From: Stenotrophomonas pavanii
GTDB taxonomy: Bacteria; Pseudomonadota; Gammaproteobacteria; Xanthomonadales; Xanthomonadaceae
DNA length: 64,000 bases
Direction of reading: 5' to 3'
Assembly (NCBI RefSeq): GCF_900101175.1
Contig: NZ_FNFQ01000007.1
Location: 1-64,000 of the forward strand
Part shown: piece after piece, positions 42,799 through 51,069 of the stretch
Numbering within the stretch: position 1 is the first letter of the stretch
Layout: each line of letters starts with the position of its first letter
The notes under the pieces: generated by a model
Told to the model about the DNA's origin: nothing
The model's database searches: none
Seen by the model: the letters and a program-made list of their open reading frames with translations, nothing else
Program-made: the position numbers and the translations under genes

Positions 42799-43266
42799 AT
42801 GCCCGTACCCGCCCACCCTGCAACGGAAACACGCGCATCGCCTGCCGACCTGTTCGAGGTCATCGTCGTGCGTGCAGGCACCGTCCTGTTCGCCATCGAC
42901 GTCCAGGCGGCGGTCGAAATTCGCGGTCCGGAGAGATTCGGCCCTGCAGACCTCCATGGCAGGGCGACCCTGGAGGTCCGTGGGCAACCGTTACCCGTCG
43001 TCGACCTGCGCCGCATGAGCGGCCAACCGGCATTCGAGGGTGGCAGCCCGGCCATGCTGTTGATCAACGCCGGCACCGCCCCCCTGGCGCTGGCCGTGGA
43101 TGAAGTGCTGGAGATTGAGGCACCCGACGCGACCGCACGCGTCCCCGAGCGTGCCGCGGGCCAATCGTTCGGCTTCTGCAGCGGGCACATTCAACTTGAC
43201 CCGGCACGCTCGGCTGCACTGATCGAACCGGTGGCACTGCTGGCCGCACTCGCCACGCAGGGGTGA
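42799..43266 (+). CDS. Stand-alone CheW-like domain protein
   Basis: A 155-residue protein with the CheW fold: FEVIVVRAGTVLFAIDVQAAVEI, TLEVRGQPLPVVDLRRM, AMLLINAGTAPLALAVDEVLEIE, ending in a hydrophobic helix. No CheA, CheY or receptor gene is nearby. Single CheW-like proteins in this family group often couple sensors to kinases or secretion regulators. The ATG at 42799 is chosen as the first in-frame ATG before the domain. Confidence 0.65.
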   Translation: MPVPAHPATETRASPADLFEVIVVRAGTVLFAIDVQAAVEIRGPERFGPADLHGRATLEVRGQPLPVVDLRRMSGQPAFEGGSPAMLLINAGTAPLALAVDEVLEIEAPDATARVPERAAGQSFGFCSGHIQLDPARSAALIEPVALLAALATQG

Positions 43267-43277
43267 CCGGCGGCGTC

Positions 43278-43778
43278 TCAGGATCGTCCTGCCAAGGCAC
43301 GGTTTCGCAGCCTCCAGCACTGCGCGGCAAAGCCGATCACGAACACCACCAGGCAGGCCAGCAGGGTGTGCAGCACCACCGGGGCCATCGGCGCCGCTGC
43401 AATCGGATGCGCTGCCGGCAAGCGGGTCAGCGTTTCGTTGACGCCGGGCACCAACGAGAGCAGGAAGCTGAACGACAGTGCGAAGGTCGACAGGTAACGC
43501 GCGGCGCGCCCCAGCCAGCGCAGCCGCGCGGCCAGAACGCCGCCGAATGCCACCAGCAGCACGACCACCCCGAACGCGTGGCCCGGATTGAGCCCCCCGG
43601 TGCTGGAGACGGTGAACGAGGTGGCCACCGACAGCACCAGCCCCACCAGGTACAGCTTGCCCGCGCGCGTGGCGGGATCGATTGCGCGATGGCGGATGAA
43701 GGCATACAGGCCGCTCAACACCGGGATCAGGCTGACAGCGGTATGGATCACGCCAAGCGTGGACAGGGGGTGGGACAT
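43278..43778 (-). CDS. DUF2306-type membrane protein
   Basis: A 166-residue protein with four transmembrane helices, including HTAVSLIPVLSGLYAFIRHR near the start with a conserved-looking His. GGAGA upstream of ATG 43778 supports the start. An operator-like palindrome CTACTAGTAGGTAG lies at 43805-43818, and a nearly identical one precedes the TetR gene, so that regulator probably controls this gene. Function unknown. Confidence 0.65.
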   Translation of the reverse strand: MSHPLSTLGVIHTAVSLIPVLSGLYAFIRHRAIDPATRAGKLYLVGLVLSVATSFTVSSTGGLNPGHAFGVVVLLVAFGGVLAARLRWLGRAARYLSTFALSFSFLLSLVPGVNETLTRLPAAHPIAAAPMAPVVLHTLLACLVVFVIGFAAQCWRLRNRALAGRS

Positions 43779-43803
43779 GGACGTATCTCCGGGAAAGTAT
43801 GAA

Positions 43804-43818
43804 CCTACTAGTAGGTAG
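43804..43818. promoter_or_regulatory. TetR operator before the DUF2306 gene
   Basis: CTACTAGTAGGTAG (43805-43818), with the perfect core CCTACTAGTAGG (43804-43815). It differs by one base from the site at 44468-44481 upstream of the TetR gene. Confidence 0.7.
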
Positions 43819-43837
43819 GTATTGGACTCAAAAAGAA

Positions 43838-43857
43838 GGCCCGCGTCGCCGCAGGCC
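43838..43857 (-). terminator. Rho-independent terminator of the TetR gene
   Basis: On the minus strand: GGCCTGCG, GCGA loop, CGCGGGCC, then TTCTTTTT. It lies 14 bases after the TetR stop and ahead of the DUF2306 promoter. Confidence 0.7.
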
Positions 43858-43870
43858 CACCACACATCGT

Positions 43871-44458
43871 TCAGGTCGCCGCGCTCACCCGCGCGATGGC
43901 CAGCCGTGCCAGCGCAGCGAAGGTCGCCGCGTCACCAAAACCGCGCGCGGCCAGCATCGCGCCATGCACCGATGACATGAAGGCCTTGGCCTCGTCCGCC
44001 GCCGACCCCTGCAGGCGCAGTTGCCCAAGCGCCGCACCCTTTTCCAGGGTGAGGGCCAGCCAGCCACTCAGGTCCTCGAAATGTCCACGCACTTCCTCGG
44101 CAATTTCCGACGGAATCATCGGCGCCTCGGCGGCCAGCATCGCGCAGATGCAGAACGAGGACGTCCCCCCTGCAATACAGCTGGACCAGTACTCCACATA
44201 TGCGTTGAGTTCCTGCAGCGGGTCGTCGAGCTGGCGATCCAGCAGCGCCAGGCCCTCGCGCGCCTCGGCCCGGTACAGTTCAACCACCGTGCGCACCAGG
44301 TCCGCCTTGCTGGGGAAGTGGTGATGGATGCTGGCCTTGCTGATGTTCACCCGCGCCGACACGTCGGCGTAGCTGAAGCCGTTGTAGCCACCGGCCTCCA
44401 GCAGCGCGCGGGCGTGGGCCAGGATTTCCTGGGCCTTGGGCGAGAGCGATTCCTTCAT
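43871..44458 (-). CDS. TetR-family regulator
   Basis: A 195-residue regulator. HTH FSYADVSARVNISKASIHHHFPSKADLV (about 28-55) and a C-terminal TetR_C-type helical domain. A palindrome (44468-44481) lies 10 bases upstream of its start and a copy lies before the DUF2306 gene downstream, indicating that it represses itself and that gene. Confidence 0.82.
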   Translation of the reverse strand: MKESLSPKAQEILAHARALLEAGGYNGFSYADVSARVNISKASIHHHFPSKADLVRTVVELYRAEAREGLALLDRQLDDPLQELNAYVEYWSSCIAGGTSSFCICAMLAAEAPMIPSEIAEEVRGHFEDLSGWLALTLEKGAALGQLRLQGSAADEAKAFMSSVHGAMLAARGFGDAATFAALARLAIARVSAAT

Positions 44459-44467
44459 GCATTCAAT

Positions 44468-44481
44468 CTACTAGTTGGTAG
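44468..44481. promoter_or_regulatory. TetR self-operator
   Basis: CTACTAGTTGGTAG, 13 of 14 bases identical to the site at 43805-43818, directly upstream of the TetR start codon. Confidence 0.7.
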
Positions 44482-44579
44482 ACTCGCCTGTCAAGCCCCC
44501 GGGAGTTCGCGCGGAAAGACCGGCACCGCATTCGCACGACCTGGGCACTGCGGCAACCGGCCGACTGCCAGTGAAGCGA

Positions 44580-45677
44580 TCAGCAACCGCCGTCAGCAGC
44601 CCCTTCGGTAATGAACCAGCGCTGGAACCCCTCGATCGCATCCGGCATCAGCGCGCGGGCGCGTTCGCAGACCAGCGCTTCCGCTTCACGGAGGGCGCTG
44701 ATCGCATCCGGCTGCGCACACAACGCCATCGCCACATCCGACGCGTCCAGCATTGCCAGGTTCACGCCCACGCCCACCGGCGGCATCAGATGCGCCGCAT
44801 CGCCGACCAGGGTCACGCCATCGCGCGGGGTCCAGCGGAAATCCGCCGGCAGGCTGTAGATCGGCCGCCGCACGAAGTCTGCGCAGGCGTCCAGCACGCG
44901 CCGAAGATTCGGGGCCCACCCGGCATAGCTGCCTGTCACCAGCGTCCGCATGCCGTGCTGCGCGATCCGTGCATCGAGCCACTCGGAGGAGCGCTTCAGC
45001 GCCGCATACACGCAGAGCCGATCACGGCTGTTGCGTTGCACGAACAGGGCCTCCTCGCCGCCAAAGCAGAACAGGCTGCCCTGCCCGACCATCGCTGCGA
45101 TGTCGGCTGCTGGCCGCTCGATCCAACCCTCGAAAAAGGTAATGCCGGTTGGCAGCGGCTGGCACGCACTCAACGCCGCGCGCACTTTCGACCACGCGCC
45201 ATCGGCACCGATCACGATGTCCGCCTCGTGCTCCACGCCGTTGGCGAAGCGCAGGCGGTGGCCGCCCGCCTGTGCAGGGACGAGCTCGGTCAGGCGGTGG
45301 CCCCACTGCACCGCGTCCGCCGGCAGCGCATCCATCAGCAGTTGGCGCAGATCGCCACGGTCGATCTCTGGCTTGTCCTTGCTCCCTTCCGGCCCGAACC
45401 CACCGGTGGTGATCAACCCGGACCACGGATCGCCCGTTCGCGCCTCCTGCCCCTCGTGGCGCGCCACTGCGCGGAAAGCCTCCAGCAGGCCCGCGCGCTG
45501 CAGCGCCACCTGGCCGGAATCGTCGTGCAGATCCAGCGTGCCGCCCTGCGTGCGCTGCTGCCCGGACGCTTCGCCCTCGTACACGCGCACGCGGTGGCCG
45601 CCGCGATACAGGATCAGCGCAGCGGTCAGGCCAGCGGGGCCTGCGCCGATGATGGCGATGCGGGAAGGGGGTTGCAT
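44580..45677 (-). CDS. Tet(X)-like FAD-dependent monooxygenase
   Basis: A 365-residue group A flavin monooxygenase. FAD motif IAIIGAGPAGLTAALIL (about 7-23), GGTLDLHDDSGQVALQRAG, the DRGDLRQLLMDALP segment, VIGADGAWSKVR and GDAAHLMPPVGVGVNLAML. The middle and last motifs match Tet(X), the tetracycline-hydroxylating enzyme, unusually closely. Many relatives act on other aromatic compounds, so drug inactivation is only a possibility. ATG 45677 is chosen because the FAD motif follows at once. It is divergent from a MarR gene with two palindromic operators between them. Confidence 0.8.
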   Translation of the reverse strand: MQPPSRIAIIGAGPAGLTAALILYRGGHRVRVYEGEASGQQRTQGGTLDLHDDSGQVALQRAGLLEAFRAVARHEGQEARTGDPWSGLITTGGFGPEGSKDKPEIDRGDLRQLLMDALPADAVQWGHRLTELVPAQAGGHRLRFANGVEHEADIVIGADGAWSKVRAALSACQPLPTGITFFEGWIERPAADIAAMVGQGSLFCFGGEEALFVQRNSRDRLCVYAALKRSSEWLDARIAQHGMRTLVTGSYAGWAPNLRRVLDACADFVRRPIYSLPADFRWTPRDGVTLVGDAAHLMPPVGVGVNLAMLDASDVAMALCAQPDAISALREAEALVCERARALMPDAIEGFQRWFITEGAADGGC

Positions 45678-45693
45678 GGCGCGATCCAGATGA

Positions 45694-45735
45694 GTTGACA
45701 CGTCAACCCTAGACCCGGGTTGTTGACATGTCAAC
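45694..45735. promoter_or_regulatory. Twin MarR-type operators
   Basis: GTTGACACGTCAAC (45694-45707) and GTTGACATGTCAAC (45722-45735, perfect palindrome), 28 bases centre to centre, in the short region between the divergent monooxygenase and MarR genes. Confidence 0.75.
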
Positions 45736-45757
45736 CCTGTCGCGGCAACGTGGGGCC

Positions 45758-46213
45758 ATGAGCCCTCCCCGCATCACCCCCGACGAATGGGCCGCCTGGC
45801 GCGGCTTCCGGCGCATGGCCGAGATCACCTCCGGCCGCATCGTCCAGGACATCACCCGCAGCACAGGCCTGTCCAAAGCGGACTTCATCGTGCTGATGGA
45901 GTTGAGCCAGGCCAAGGATCGCTGCCGCCGCCAGCGCGAACTGCTGGACTACCTGGAATGGGACAAGACGCGCCTCTCGCACCAGCTGACCCGCATGGCC
46001 GGGCGCGGGCTGATCGAGCGCGATACCGACAGCGACAACGTCGTGCTGATCCGCATGACCGCAGAAGGTCACGCACAGCTGCGCGCGGCACGGCCGGTGC
46101 ACGTCGCCGGCGTCCGCCAGTACTTTCTCGACCATCTCTCCGCCGATGATCTGGCCGCCCTGCAGCGCATCACGGACAAACTGCATGCCGCCCTGCAGGA
46201 CGCGGAGAGCTGA
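45758..46213 (+). CDS. MarR-family regulator
   Basis: A 151-residue MarR protein: winged helix at about 50-105 (CRRQRELLDYLEWDKTRLSHQLTRMAGRGLIERD, then DNVVLIRMTAEG). An ATG at 45728 in the same frame lies inside an operator palindrome, so 45758 is taken as the start. It probably represses itself and the divergent Tet(X)-like gene, and releases DNA on binding an aromatic ligand. Confidence 0.82.
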   Translation: MSPPRITPDEWAAWRGFRRMAEITSGRIVQDITRSTGLSKADFIVLMELSQAKDRCRRQRELLDYLEWDKTRLSHQLTRMAGRGLIERDTDSDNVVLIRMTAEGHAQLRAARPVHVAGVRQYFLDHLSADDLAALQRITDKLHAALQDAES

Positions 46214-46225
46214 CGCATCGCCCCG

Positions 46226-46298
46226 GTAGTGCCGGCCGCTGGCCGGCAACTGCAGTCACCCAACGCCACTGGCATGCCGGCCAGTGGCCGGCACTACC
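46226..46298. repeat. Inverted pair of GTAG-type REP elements
   Basis: GTAGTGCCGGCCGCTGGCCG, followed after about 25 bases by the inverse TGCCGGCCAGTGGCCGGCACTAC. The sequence variant differs from the GTCGACT type at 17968 and 40961, showing at least two REP subfamilies in the window. Confidence 0.75.
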
Positions 46299-46323
46299 AC
46301 GGTCGCAACGCCATGGGCTGGAT

Positions 46324-46353
46324 TTGACATGCAGGCATTTACCTGCATATAGT
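46324..46353 (+). promoter_or_regulatory. Promoter with an operator filling the spacer
   Basis: -35 TTGACA (46324-46329), then TATAGT at 46348-46353 (or ATATAG one base earlier, 17-bp spacer). The inverted repeat TGCAGG-CATTTA-CCTGCA (46330-46347) fills the spacer. This is a probable ArsR operator for the following three genes. Confidence 0.65.
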
Positions 46354-46398
46354 CCGTCCCAAGGGCGGCGCCTGCCTGCCCATCGCGAGGAACCTGCA

Positions 46399-46854
46399 AT
46401 GGTGGATATCGCACACCGGGTCGGCATCAAGGCCCCCGCAAGCCAGGTGCACCGGGCCCTGGCCACCCCCGAAGGCGTGGCGGCCTGGTGGGCTGAAGAC
46501 ACCCACGGCGACCGTGAGACCGGCGGCACGGTCAAGGTCCGTTTCACCAACAACGGCCAGGAAATCGGCGCCATGGAAATGCAGCTGGAACAGCTCATTC
46601 CCGGCGAGCTGGTGCTCTGGAAGTTCCTCGCCGGCCCCGCCGAGTGGATCGGCACGCATGCGCGTTTCGCACTGAAGCAGGAAGGCGACTACTGCATCGT
46701 GCTGTTCACCCACGAAGGCTGGAAGGAACGCGTGGAGTTCACCTCCCACTGCAGCACCAAGTGGGCGGTGTTCCTGATGAGCCTCAAGGCCCTACTGGAA
46801 ACCGGCAAGGGCCAGCCCAACCCGCACGACATCAGGATCGACAACTGGAACTGA
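46399..46854 (+). CDS. SRPBCC (AHSA1/START-like) domain protein
   Basis: A 151-residue helix-grip protein: VGIKAPASQVHRALATPEGVAAWW at the start and the closing helix KWAVFLMSLKALLETGKG, as in AHSA1-type SRPBCC proteins. These bind hydrophobic ligands in a deep pocket. GAGGA lies before ATG 46399. It is followed by an ArsR gene and a second SRPBCC gene. Confidence 0.78.
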   Translation: MVDIAHRVGIKAPASQVHRALATPEGVAAWWAEDTHGDRETGGTVKVRFTNNGQEIGAMEMQLEQLIPGELVLWKFLAGPAEWIGTHARFALKQEGDYCIVLFTHEGWKERVEFTSHCSTKWAVFLMSLKALLETGKGQPNPHDIRIDNWN

Positions 46855-46865
46855 AGACATCCCGC

Positions 46866-47180
46866 ATGAATGCAGACAAGGTGTTCAAGGCCTTGGCCGA
46901 CCCTACGCGCAGGACGCTGCTCGACCTGCTCTGCGAGGACAACGGCCAGACGCTGGGCCAGCTGTGCGAACACCTGGACATGGCCCGGCAATCGGTCACC
47001 CAGCACCTGGGCCTGCTGGAAGACGCCAACCTCATCAGCACCGTACGCCGCGGCCGCGAGAAGCTGCACTTCATCAACCCGGTGCCGCTGCATGAAGTCT
47101 ACGAGCGCTGGGTACGCAAGTTCGAGCAGCAGCGCCTCAGCCTGCTGCATGACCTGAAACGCGAACTGGAAGGAGAATGA
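46866..47180 (+). CDS. ArsR-family regulator
   Basis: A 104-residue winged-helix repressor: FKALADPTRRTLLDLLCEDN, then LGQLCEHLDMARQSVTQHLGLLEDANLI as HTH and VRRGREKLHFINP as wing. There are no metal-binding cysteine pairs, so this is the SRPBCC-associated type rather than a metal sensor. It probably binds the inverted repeat at 46330-46347. Confidence 0.85.
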   Translation: MNADKVFKALADPTRRTLLDLLCEDNGQTLGQLCEHLDMARQSVTQHLGLLEDANLISTVRRGREKLHFINPVPLHEVYERWVRKFEQQRLSLLHDLKRELEGE

Positions 47181-47182
47181 CG

Positions 47183-47641
47183 ATGTCCGCAGAGACTACC
47201 CGCTTCATCCACGTGATCTATATCGCCTCCACGCCACAGAAGGTGTTCGAGGCCATCACCCGCCCCGAGATCGCCAGCCGCTACTGGGGCCACGAGAACG
47301 TCTCGGACTGGAAGCCCGGCTCGCGCTGGCAGCACGTGCGCGCCAACGAAACGCGCTCGGTCGAGCTGGTCGGCGAGGTGGTGGAGAGCACCCCGCCCTC
47401 GCGGCTGGTCATCACCTGGGCCGCCGCCTCGCAGGCCGACGACCCGGACGCCTACAGCCGGGTGACCTTCGAGATCGTGCCCTACCAGGACATGGTGCGG
47501 CTGACGGTGACCCATGAGGAGCTGGAACCGGGCAGCGGCATGGATACCGGCATCCGCCAGGGCTGGCCGATTGTGCTGTCCAGCCTGAAGTCGCTGCTGG
47601 AAACCGGCAAGGGATTGGATGTGTTTGCGAAGCCAGCGTAG
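47183..47641 (+). CDS. Second SRPBCC (AHSA1-like) domain protein
   Basis: A 152-residue protein with the same fold: IHVIYIASTPQKVFEAITRPEIASRYWG and the closing helix WPIVLSSLKSLLETGKG, which nearly repeats the end of the first SRPBCC protein. An AGGAG at 47171-47175 is 7 bases before ATG 47183; an earlier ATG at 47177 overlaps the ArsR stop but is too close to the ribosome-binding site. The flanking pair probably arose by duplication. Confidence 0.78.
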   Translation: MSAETTRFIHVIYIASTPQKVFEAITRPEIASRYWGHENVSDWKPGSRWQHVRANETRSVELVGEVVESTPPSRLVITWAAASQADDPDAYSRVTFEIVPYQDMVRLTVTHEELEPGSGMDTGIRQGWPIVLSSLKSLLETGKGLDVFAKPA

Positions 47642-47775
47642 CCGTCGGGATGGTTGGCCCGCGCGAGCGGCACCGGGCAGATGGCCCCCGGTCGCCGCCG
47701 CCGTCCAATACCCAATCACTCCCACAAATTGCATTTCATGGAACAATAGGGAGCAAATGGTTCTCGAGTTCCGAT

Positions 47776-48195
47776 ATGTCCCCCGCGTTGCTAACCGTCG
47801 AACAGGCTGCCCAGCAGCTCAGCCTGCACCCCAAAACCGTCCTGCGGCATATCCGTAGCGGCCAACTGCGCGCGACCCGCATCGGCAAGTCCTATCGCAT
47901 CACCGCTGAAGACCTCGACATGTTCACCGGCACCGTGCGTGAGCCCTTCGCTGCGCGCCCACAGATGACCACGGTGGTGGATATTCCCGGATGCGGTGCG
48001 GCACGTGCCGCCGACCTGGTCCGTGCCCTGCATGCGCGCGTCACCGGCCGAGAGGCCGACGATGAGCCGCTGCGCATGGAGACGATCTATTCGCCTGAGC
48101 ACGATGTGCTCAAGCTGATCGTGATCGGTGGCCTGGCAGGTTCCACGGCACTGCTGGTCAGCCTGCAGCGTCTGCTGCAGGACCGCAGCGCATGA
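47776..48195 (+). CDS. MerR/excisionase-type HTH protein
   Basis: A 139-residue protein. Residues 4-48 form the HTH_17 type domain (LLTVEQAAQQLSLHPKTVLRHI, then the IGKSYRITAEDLD wing). The C-terminal part (about 60-139) is an alpha/beta region with no family recognised. Its stop overlaps the start of the hydrolase gene, so it heads a three-gene operon. Confidence 0.72.
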   Translation: MSPALLTVEQAAQQLSLHPKTVLRHIRSGQLRATRIGKSYRITAEDLDMFTGTVREPFAARPQMTTVVDIPGCGAARAADLVRALHARVTGREADDEPLRMETIYSPEHDVLKLIVIGGLAGSTALLVSLQRLLQDRSA

Positions 48196-49058
48196 AGCGG
48201 CAGCGCCCCGGCATTCCCACCCAGCGCGTACTTGCCGCCTACCGCCAAGTGCTTTCGGACTGGCCGGTACCACACGAATCGCACCATCTCGCCACCCGCG
48301 CCGGTTCGACATTTGTGGTCAGCTGCGGCCCCGAACACGGCCCTGCCCTGGTGCTGCTGCATGGCACCCTCAGCAATGCCGCCAGCTGGATGTTCGATGC
48401 CGCACGTTGGAGCGAGTACTACCGCGTGCATGCCGTCGACATCATTGGCGAACCGGGTCTCAGCGAAGGCACGCAACCTGCGCTGGACAGCGATGCGCAT
48501 GCGCAATGGCTGGATGATGTCCTCGACGCACTCGGCGTGGAAAGCGCTGCATTCGTGGGCCTGTCCTTCGGCGGTTTCCTGGCAATGGATTACGCGTTGC
48601 GAAGGCCTGCCCGGGTTAACGCACTGGTCCTGGTCAGCCCCTCGGGTATCGGGCGCCAGCGTGCATTCCTGCTCAAGGCGCTCCCACTGTTGCTGCTTGG
48701 CCGATGGGGGCGTGAGCGCCTGCGCCGTGCGGTCATGGGCCCCGCGCCACTGCGTGCACCTGCACGTGCGCAGCCGCTGCTCGACCTGCTGGCATTGATC
48801 CGTGCCGAGGTCCGGCCACGTCCGCTGCGCATTCCCCGCATCAGCGACGAGCGCTTGGCTACGTTGCATCCACCGGCAGCCCTTGTCATGGGCGCGCGTG
48901 ATGCCCTCATCGATACCCCTGCCGCCGCCGAACGCATGAAACGGCTCGTCCCGACGGCGGACGTCACCCTGCTGGCAGACGCCTACCACTACATCCCCGG
49001 CCTGCGCGAAGACATCCTCGCCCGGCTGCGTCGACTGCAGAGCCTCCGGCATGAATGA
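48192..49058 (+). CDS. Alpha/beta hydrolase
   Basis: A 288-residue hydrolase: LVLLHGTLSNAASW oxyanion loop, nucleophile Ser in FVGLSFGGFLAM, Asp in GARDALID and the last His in DAYHYIPG. A typical catalytic triad is complete. ATG 48192 overlaps the HTH gene. The substrate is unknown. Confidence 0.8.
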   Translation: MKRQRPGIPTQRVLAAYRQVLSDWPVPHESHHLATRAGSTFVVSCGPEHGPALVLLHGTLSNAASWMFDAARWSEYYRVHAVDIIGEPGLSEGTQPALDSDAHAQWLDDVLDALGVESAAFVGLSFGGFLAMDYALRRPARVNALVLVSPSGIGRQRAFLLKALPLLLLGRWGRERLRRAVMGPAPLRAPARAQPLLDLLALIRAEVRPRPLRIPRISDERLATLHPPAALVMGARDALIDTPAAAERMKRLVPTADVTLLADAYHYIPGLREDILARLRRLQSLRHE

Positions 49059-49428
49059 TTCCATTGAGTACATCGGCACCATCCGTCTCCTGCGCATCGA
49101 GCCGCAGGGCCCGACACTCGATGCCAACGCCCTGCGCGACCTGGTCGGCGATGCCCTCGGGCACCAGGCCGAGTGGATCGCCATTCCGGTGCAACGCCTC
49201 TCTCCGGACTTCTTCGAGCTGCGCTCCGGGATGGCCGGGCAGTGGCTGCAGATGCTGGTGAACTACCGCCTGCACTTCGCCGTAATGGGCGATGTCAGCC
49301 GCTACCGCGCGCAGAGCGAATCGCTGGACGCCTGGATCACCGAATGCAACCGCGGCCGCGACGGCTGCTTCGTGGCCGACTGGGACACCCTGCTGGCGCG
49401 CCTTTCGGTCTCGGCCAGCGCGGGCTGA
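49051..49428 (+). CDS. DUF4180-type protein
   Basis: A 125-residue protein with the DUF4180 pattern: DLVGDALGHQAEWIAIPVQRLSPDFFELRSG, NYRLHFAVMGDVS and the end segment NRGRDGCFVADWDTLLARL. The family function is unknown. It overlaps the hydrolase gene by 8 bases. Confidence 0.72.
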   Translation: MNDSIEYIGTIRLLRIEPQGPTLDANALRDLVGDALGHQAEWIAIPVQRLSPDFFELRSGMAGQWLQMLVNYRLHFAVMGDVSRYRAQSESLDAWITECNRGRDGCFVADWDTLLARLSVSASAG

Positions 49429-49525
49429 ACGCCAGCCCCACGCTCACCCTCACCGAACCCGGTTCCGACCGCGCTCCGACGCCCGCCACCACAGCATCGC
49501 CCGCAGGCTCCCCAGGCGACGTTCC

Positions 49526-50290
49526 ATGAGTGCTTCAGACGCAGACTCCCTGCACAGCAAAGTGGCGGCGGTCACGCTCGGCTTCTGGGTGATGAAGATC
49601 GCCGCCACCACCCTCGGCGAGACTGCGGGCGACCTGCTGTCGATGACGCTCAACCTGGGCTACGTGGCCAGCTCGGCGATCCTGCTGACGATCTTCGCTG
49701 GCCTGCTGGCACTGCAACTGTCGGCGCGGCGCTTCCACCCGGTGCTGTTCTGGTCAGTGGTGCTGGCCACCAGCACCGCCGGCACCACCATGTCCGACCT
49801 GCTCGACCGCACTCTAGGCCTGGGCTACGCCACCGGCGCCAGCCTGCTGGCCGGCTGCCTGGCGCTGGTGCTGCTGGCCTGGCGCATGTCGGAGAAATCG
49901 ATCTCGGTCAGCAACATCGAATCGCGCCGCGCCGAAGGCTTCTACTGGACCGCCGTGCTGTTCTCCAACACACTCGGCACCGCGCTGGGCGACTTCCTCG
50001 CCGACGATTCCGGGCTGGGCTTCACCGGGGGCGCACTGCTGATCGGCAGCCTCATCGCGCTCACTGCACTGGCCAGCCGCATCAAGGGCATCAATCGGGT
50101 CATCCTGTTCTGGATCGCCTTCGTGCTCACCCGTCCGTTCGGCGCCACCTTCGGCGACCTGCTCACCAAGCCGCTGGAAAAGGGCGGCCTGGGCTTCGGC
50201 ACGGTCGGCTCGTCGCTGGTGTTGTTCACCATACTCGCCACACTGGTGGCACTGCCGATGCTGCAGCGTAAGGCGCAGCCAGCCAGCTAG
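49526..50290 (+). CDS. DUF347 (COG4705) repeat membrane protein
   Basis: A 254-residue protein of about eight transmembrane helices. It contains four copies of a T-x-x-G-x-x-x-x-D motif typical of DUF347: TTLGETAGDLL, TTMSDLLD, NTLGTALGDFL and ATFGDLL. Some members have been linked to metal tolerance, but a role cannot be set from sequence. Its stop (TAG) and the convergent SDR stop share one CTAG. Confidence 0.75.
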   Translation: MSASDADSLHSKVAAVTLGFWVMKIAATTLGETAGDLLSMTLNLGYVASSAILLTIFAGLLALQLSARRFHPVLFWSVVLATSTAGTTMSDLLDRTLGLGYATGASLLAGCLALVLLAWRMSEKSISVSNIESRRAEGFYWTAVLFSNTLGTALGDFLADDSGLGFTGGALLIGSLIALTALASRIKGINRVILFWIAFVLTRPFGATFGDLLTKPLEKGGLGFGTVGSSLVLFTILATLVALPMLQRKAQPAS

Positions 50291-51069
50291 CGCGCCGTCC
50301 AGCCCCCATCCACCGGTAGCGCCGTTCCGGTAATCTGCGCCGCCGCGTCCGAAGCTAGGAACACCACCATCTCACCCAGCTGCTCGGGCGTTACGAACTG
50401 CAACGACGGCTGCTTCTCAGCCAGCAGCGCACGCGCGGCCGACTCCTGATCCGTGCCCTCGCGCTCGGCCAACGCGGTGATCTGCTGCTCGACCAGCGCC
50501 GTCCGCACCCAGCCCGGGCAAATGGCATTGGCGGTGATGCCGGTGCCGGCGTTCTCCAGCGCGGTCACCTTGGTGAACCCCACCACGCCATGCTTGGCCG
50601 CCACATAGGCCGACTTGTTCACTGACCCGACCAGCCCGTGCACCGATGCGATGTTGATGATGCGACCGGCGCCCTGCTGCTTCATGTGCGGCAAGGCCGC
50701 CGCCGTGGCATGGAACACGGCCGAGAGATTCAGCGCGAGGATCGCATCCCACTTCTCGACAGGAAACTCCTCTATCGATGCGGTGTGCTGGATGCCGGCA
50801 TTGTTCACCAGGATGTCGATGCGGCCCATCGTCGCGACAGCGCGGTCGATCATCCCGCGCACCGCCTCGCCACGAGACAGGTCGGCCCCATCGTGCGCCA
50901 CCCGCACGCCGAACTCGGTTTCCAACCGGGAACGAATGCGTTCGATTTCCGCCGCATCGCCGAAGCCGTTCAGCACGATGTCCGCGCCCTGCCGCGCCAG
51001 CGCGGTGGCGATGCCAAGACCGATACCGCTGGTGGAGCCGGTGACCACCGCAACCTTTCCACTGAACAT
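50287..51069 (-). CDS. 3-hydroxybutyrate dehydrogenase-like SDR
   Basis: A 260-residue SDR: cofactor motif TGSTSGIGLG, NNAG, catalytic Ser in NIASVHG and Tyr-x-x-x-Lys in YVAAKHG. The segment GIQHTASIEEFPVEKWDAILALNLS and the insertion before the end (LLAEKQPSLQFVTPEQLGEM) are typical of D-beta-hydroxybutyrate dehydrogenases, which interconvert 3-hydroxybutyrate and acetoacetate. Confidence 0.85.
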   Translation of the reverse strand: MFSGKVAVVTGSTSGIGLGIATALARQGADIVLNGFGDAAEIERIRSRLETEFGVRVAHDGADLSRGEAVRGMIDRAVATMGRIDILVNNAGIQHTASIEEFPVEKWDAILALNLSAVFHATAAALPHMKQQGAGRIINIASVHGLVGSVNKSAYVAAKHGVVGFTKVTALENAGTGITANAICPGWVRTALVEQQITALAEREGTDQESAARALLAEKQPSLQFVTPEQLGEMVVFLASDAAAQITGTALPVDGGWTAR

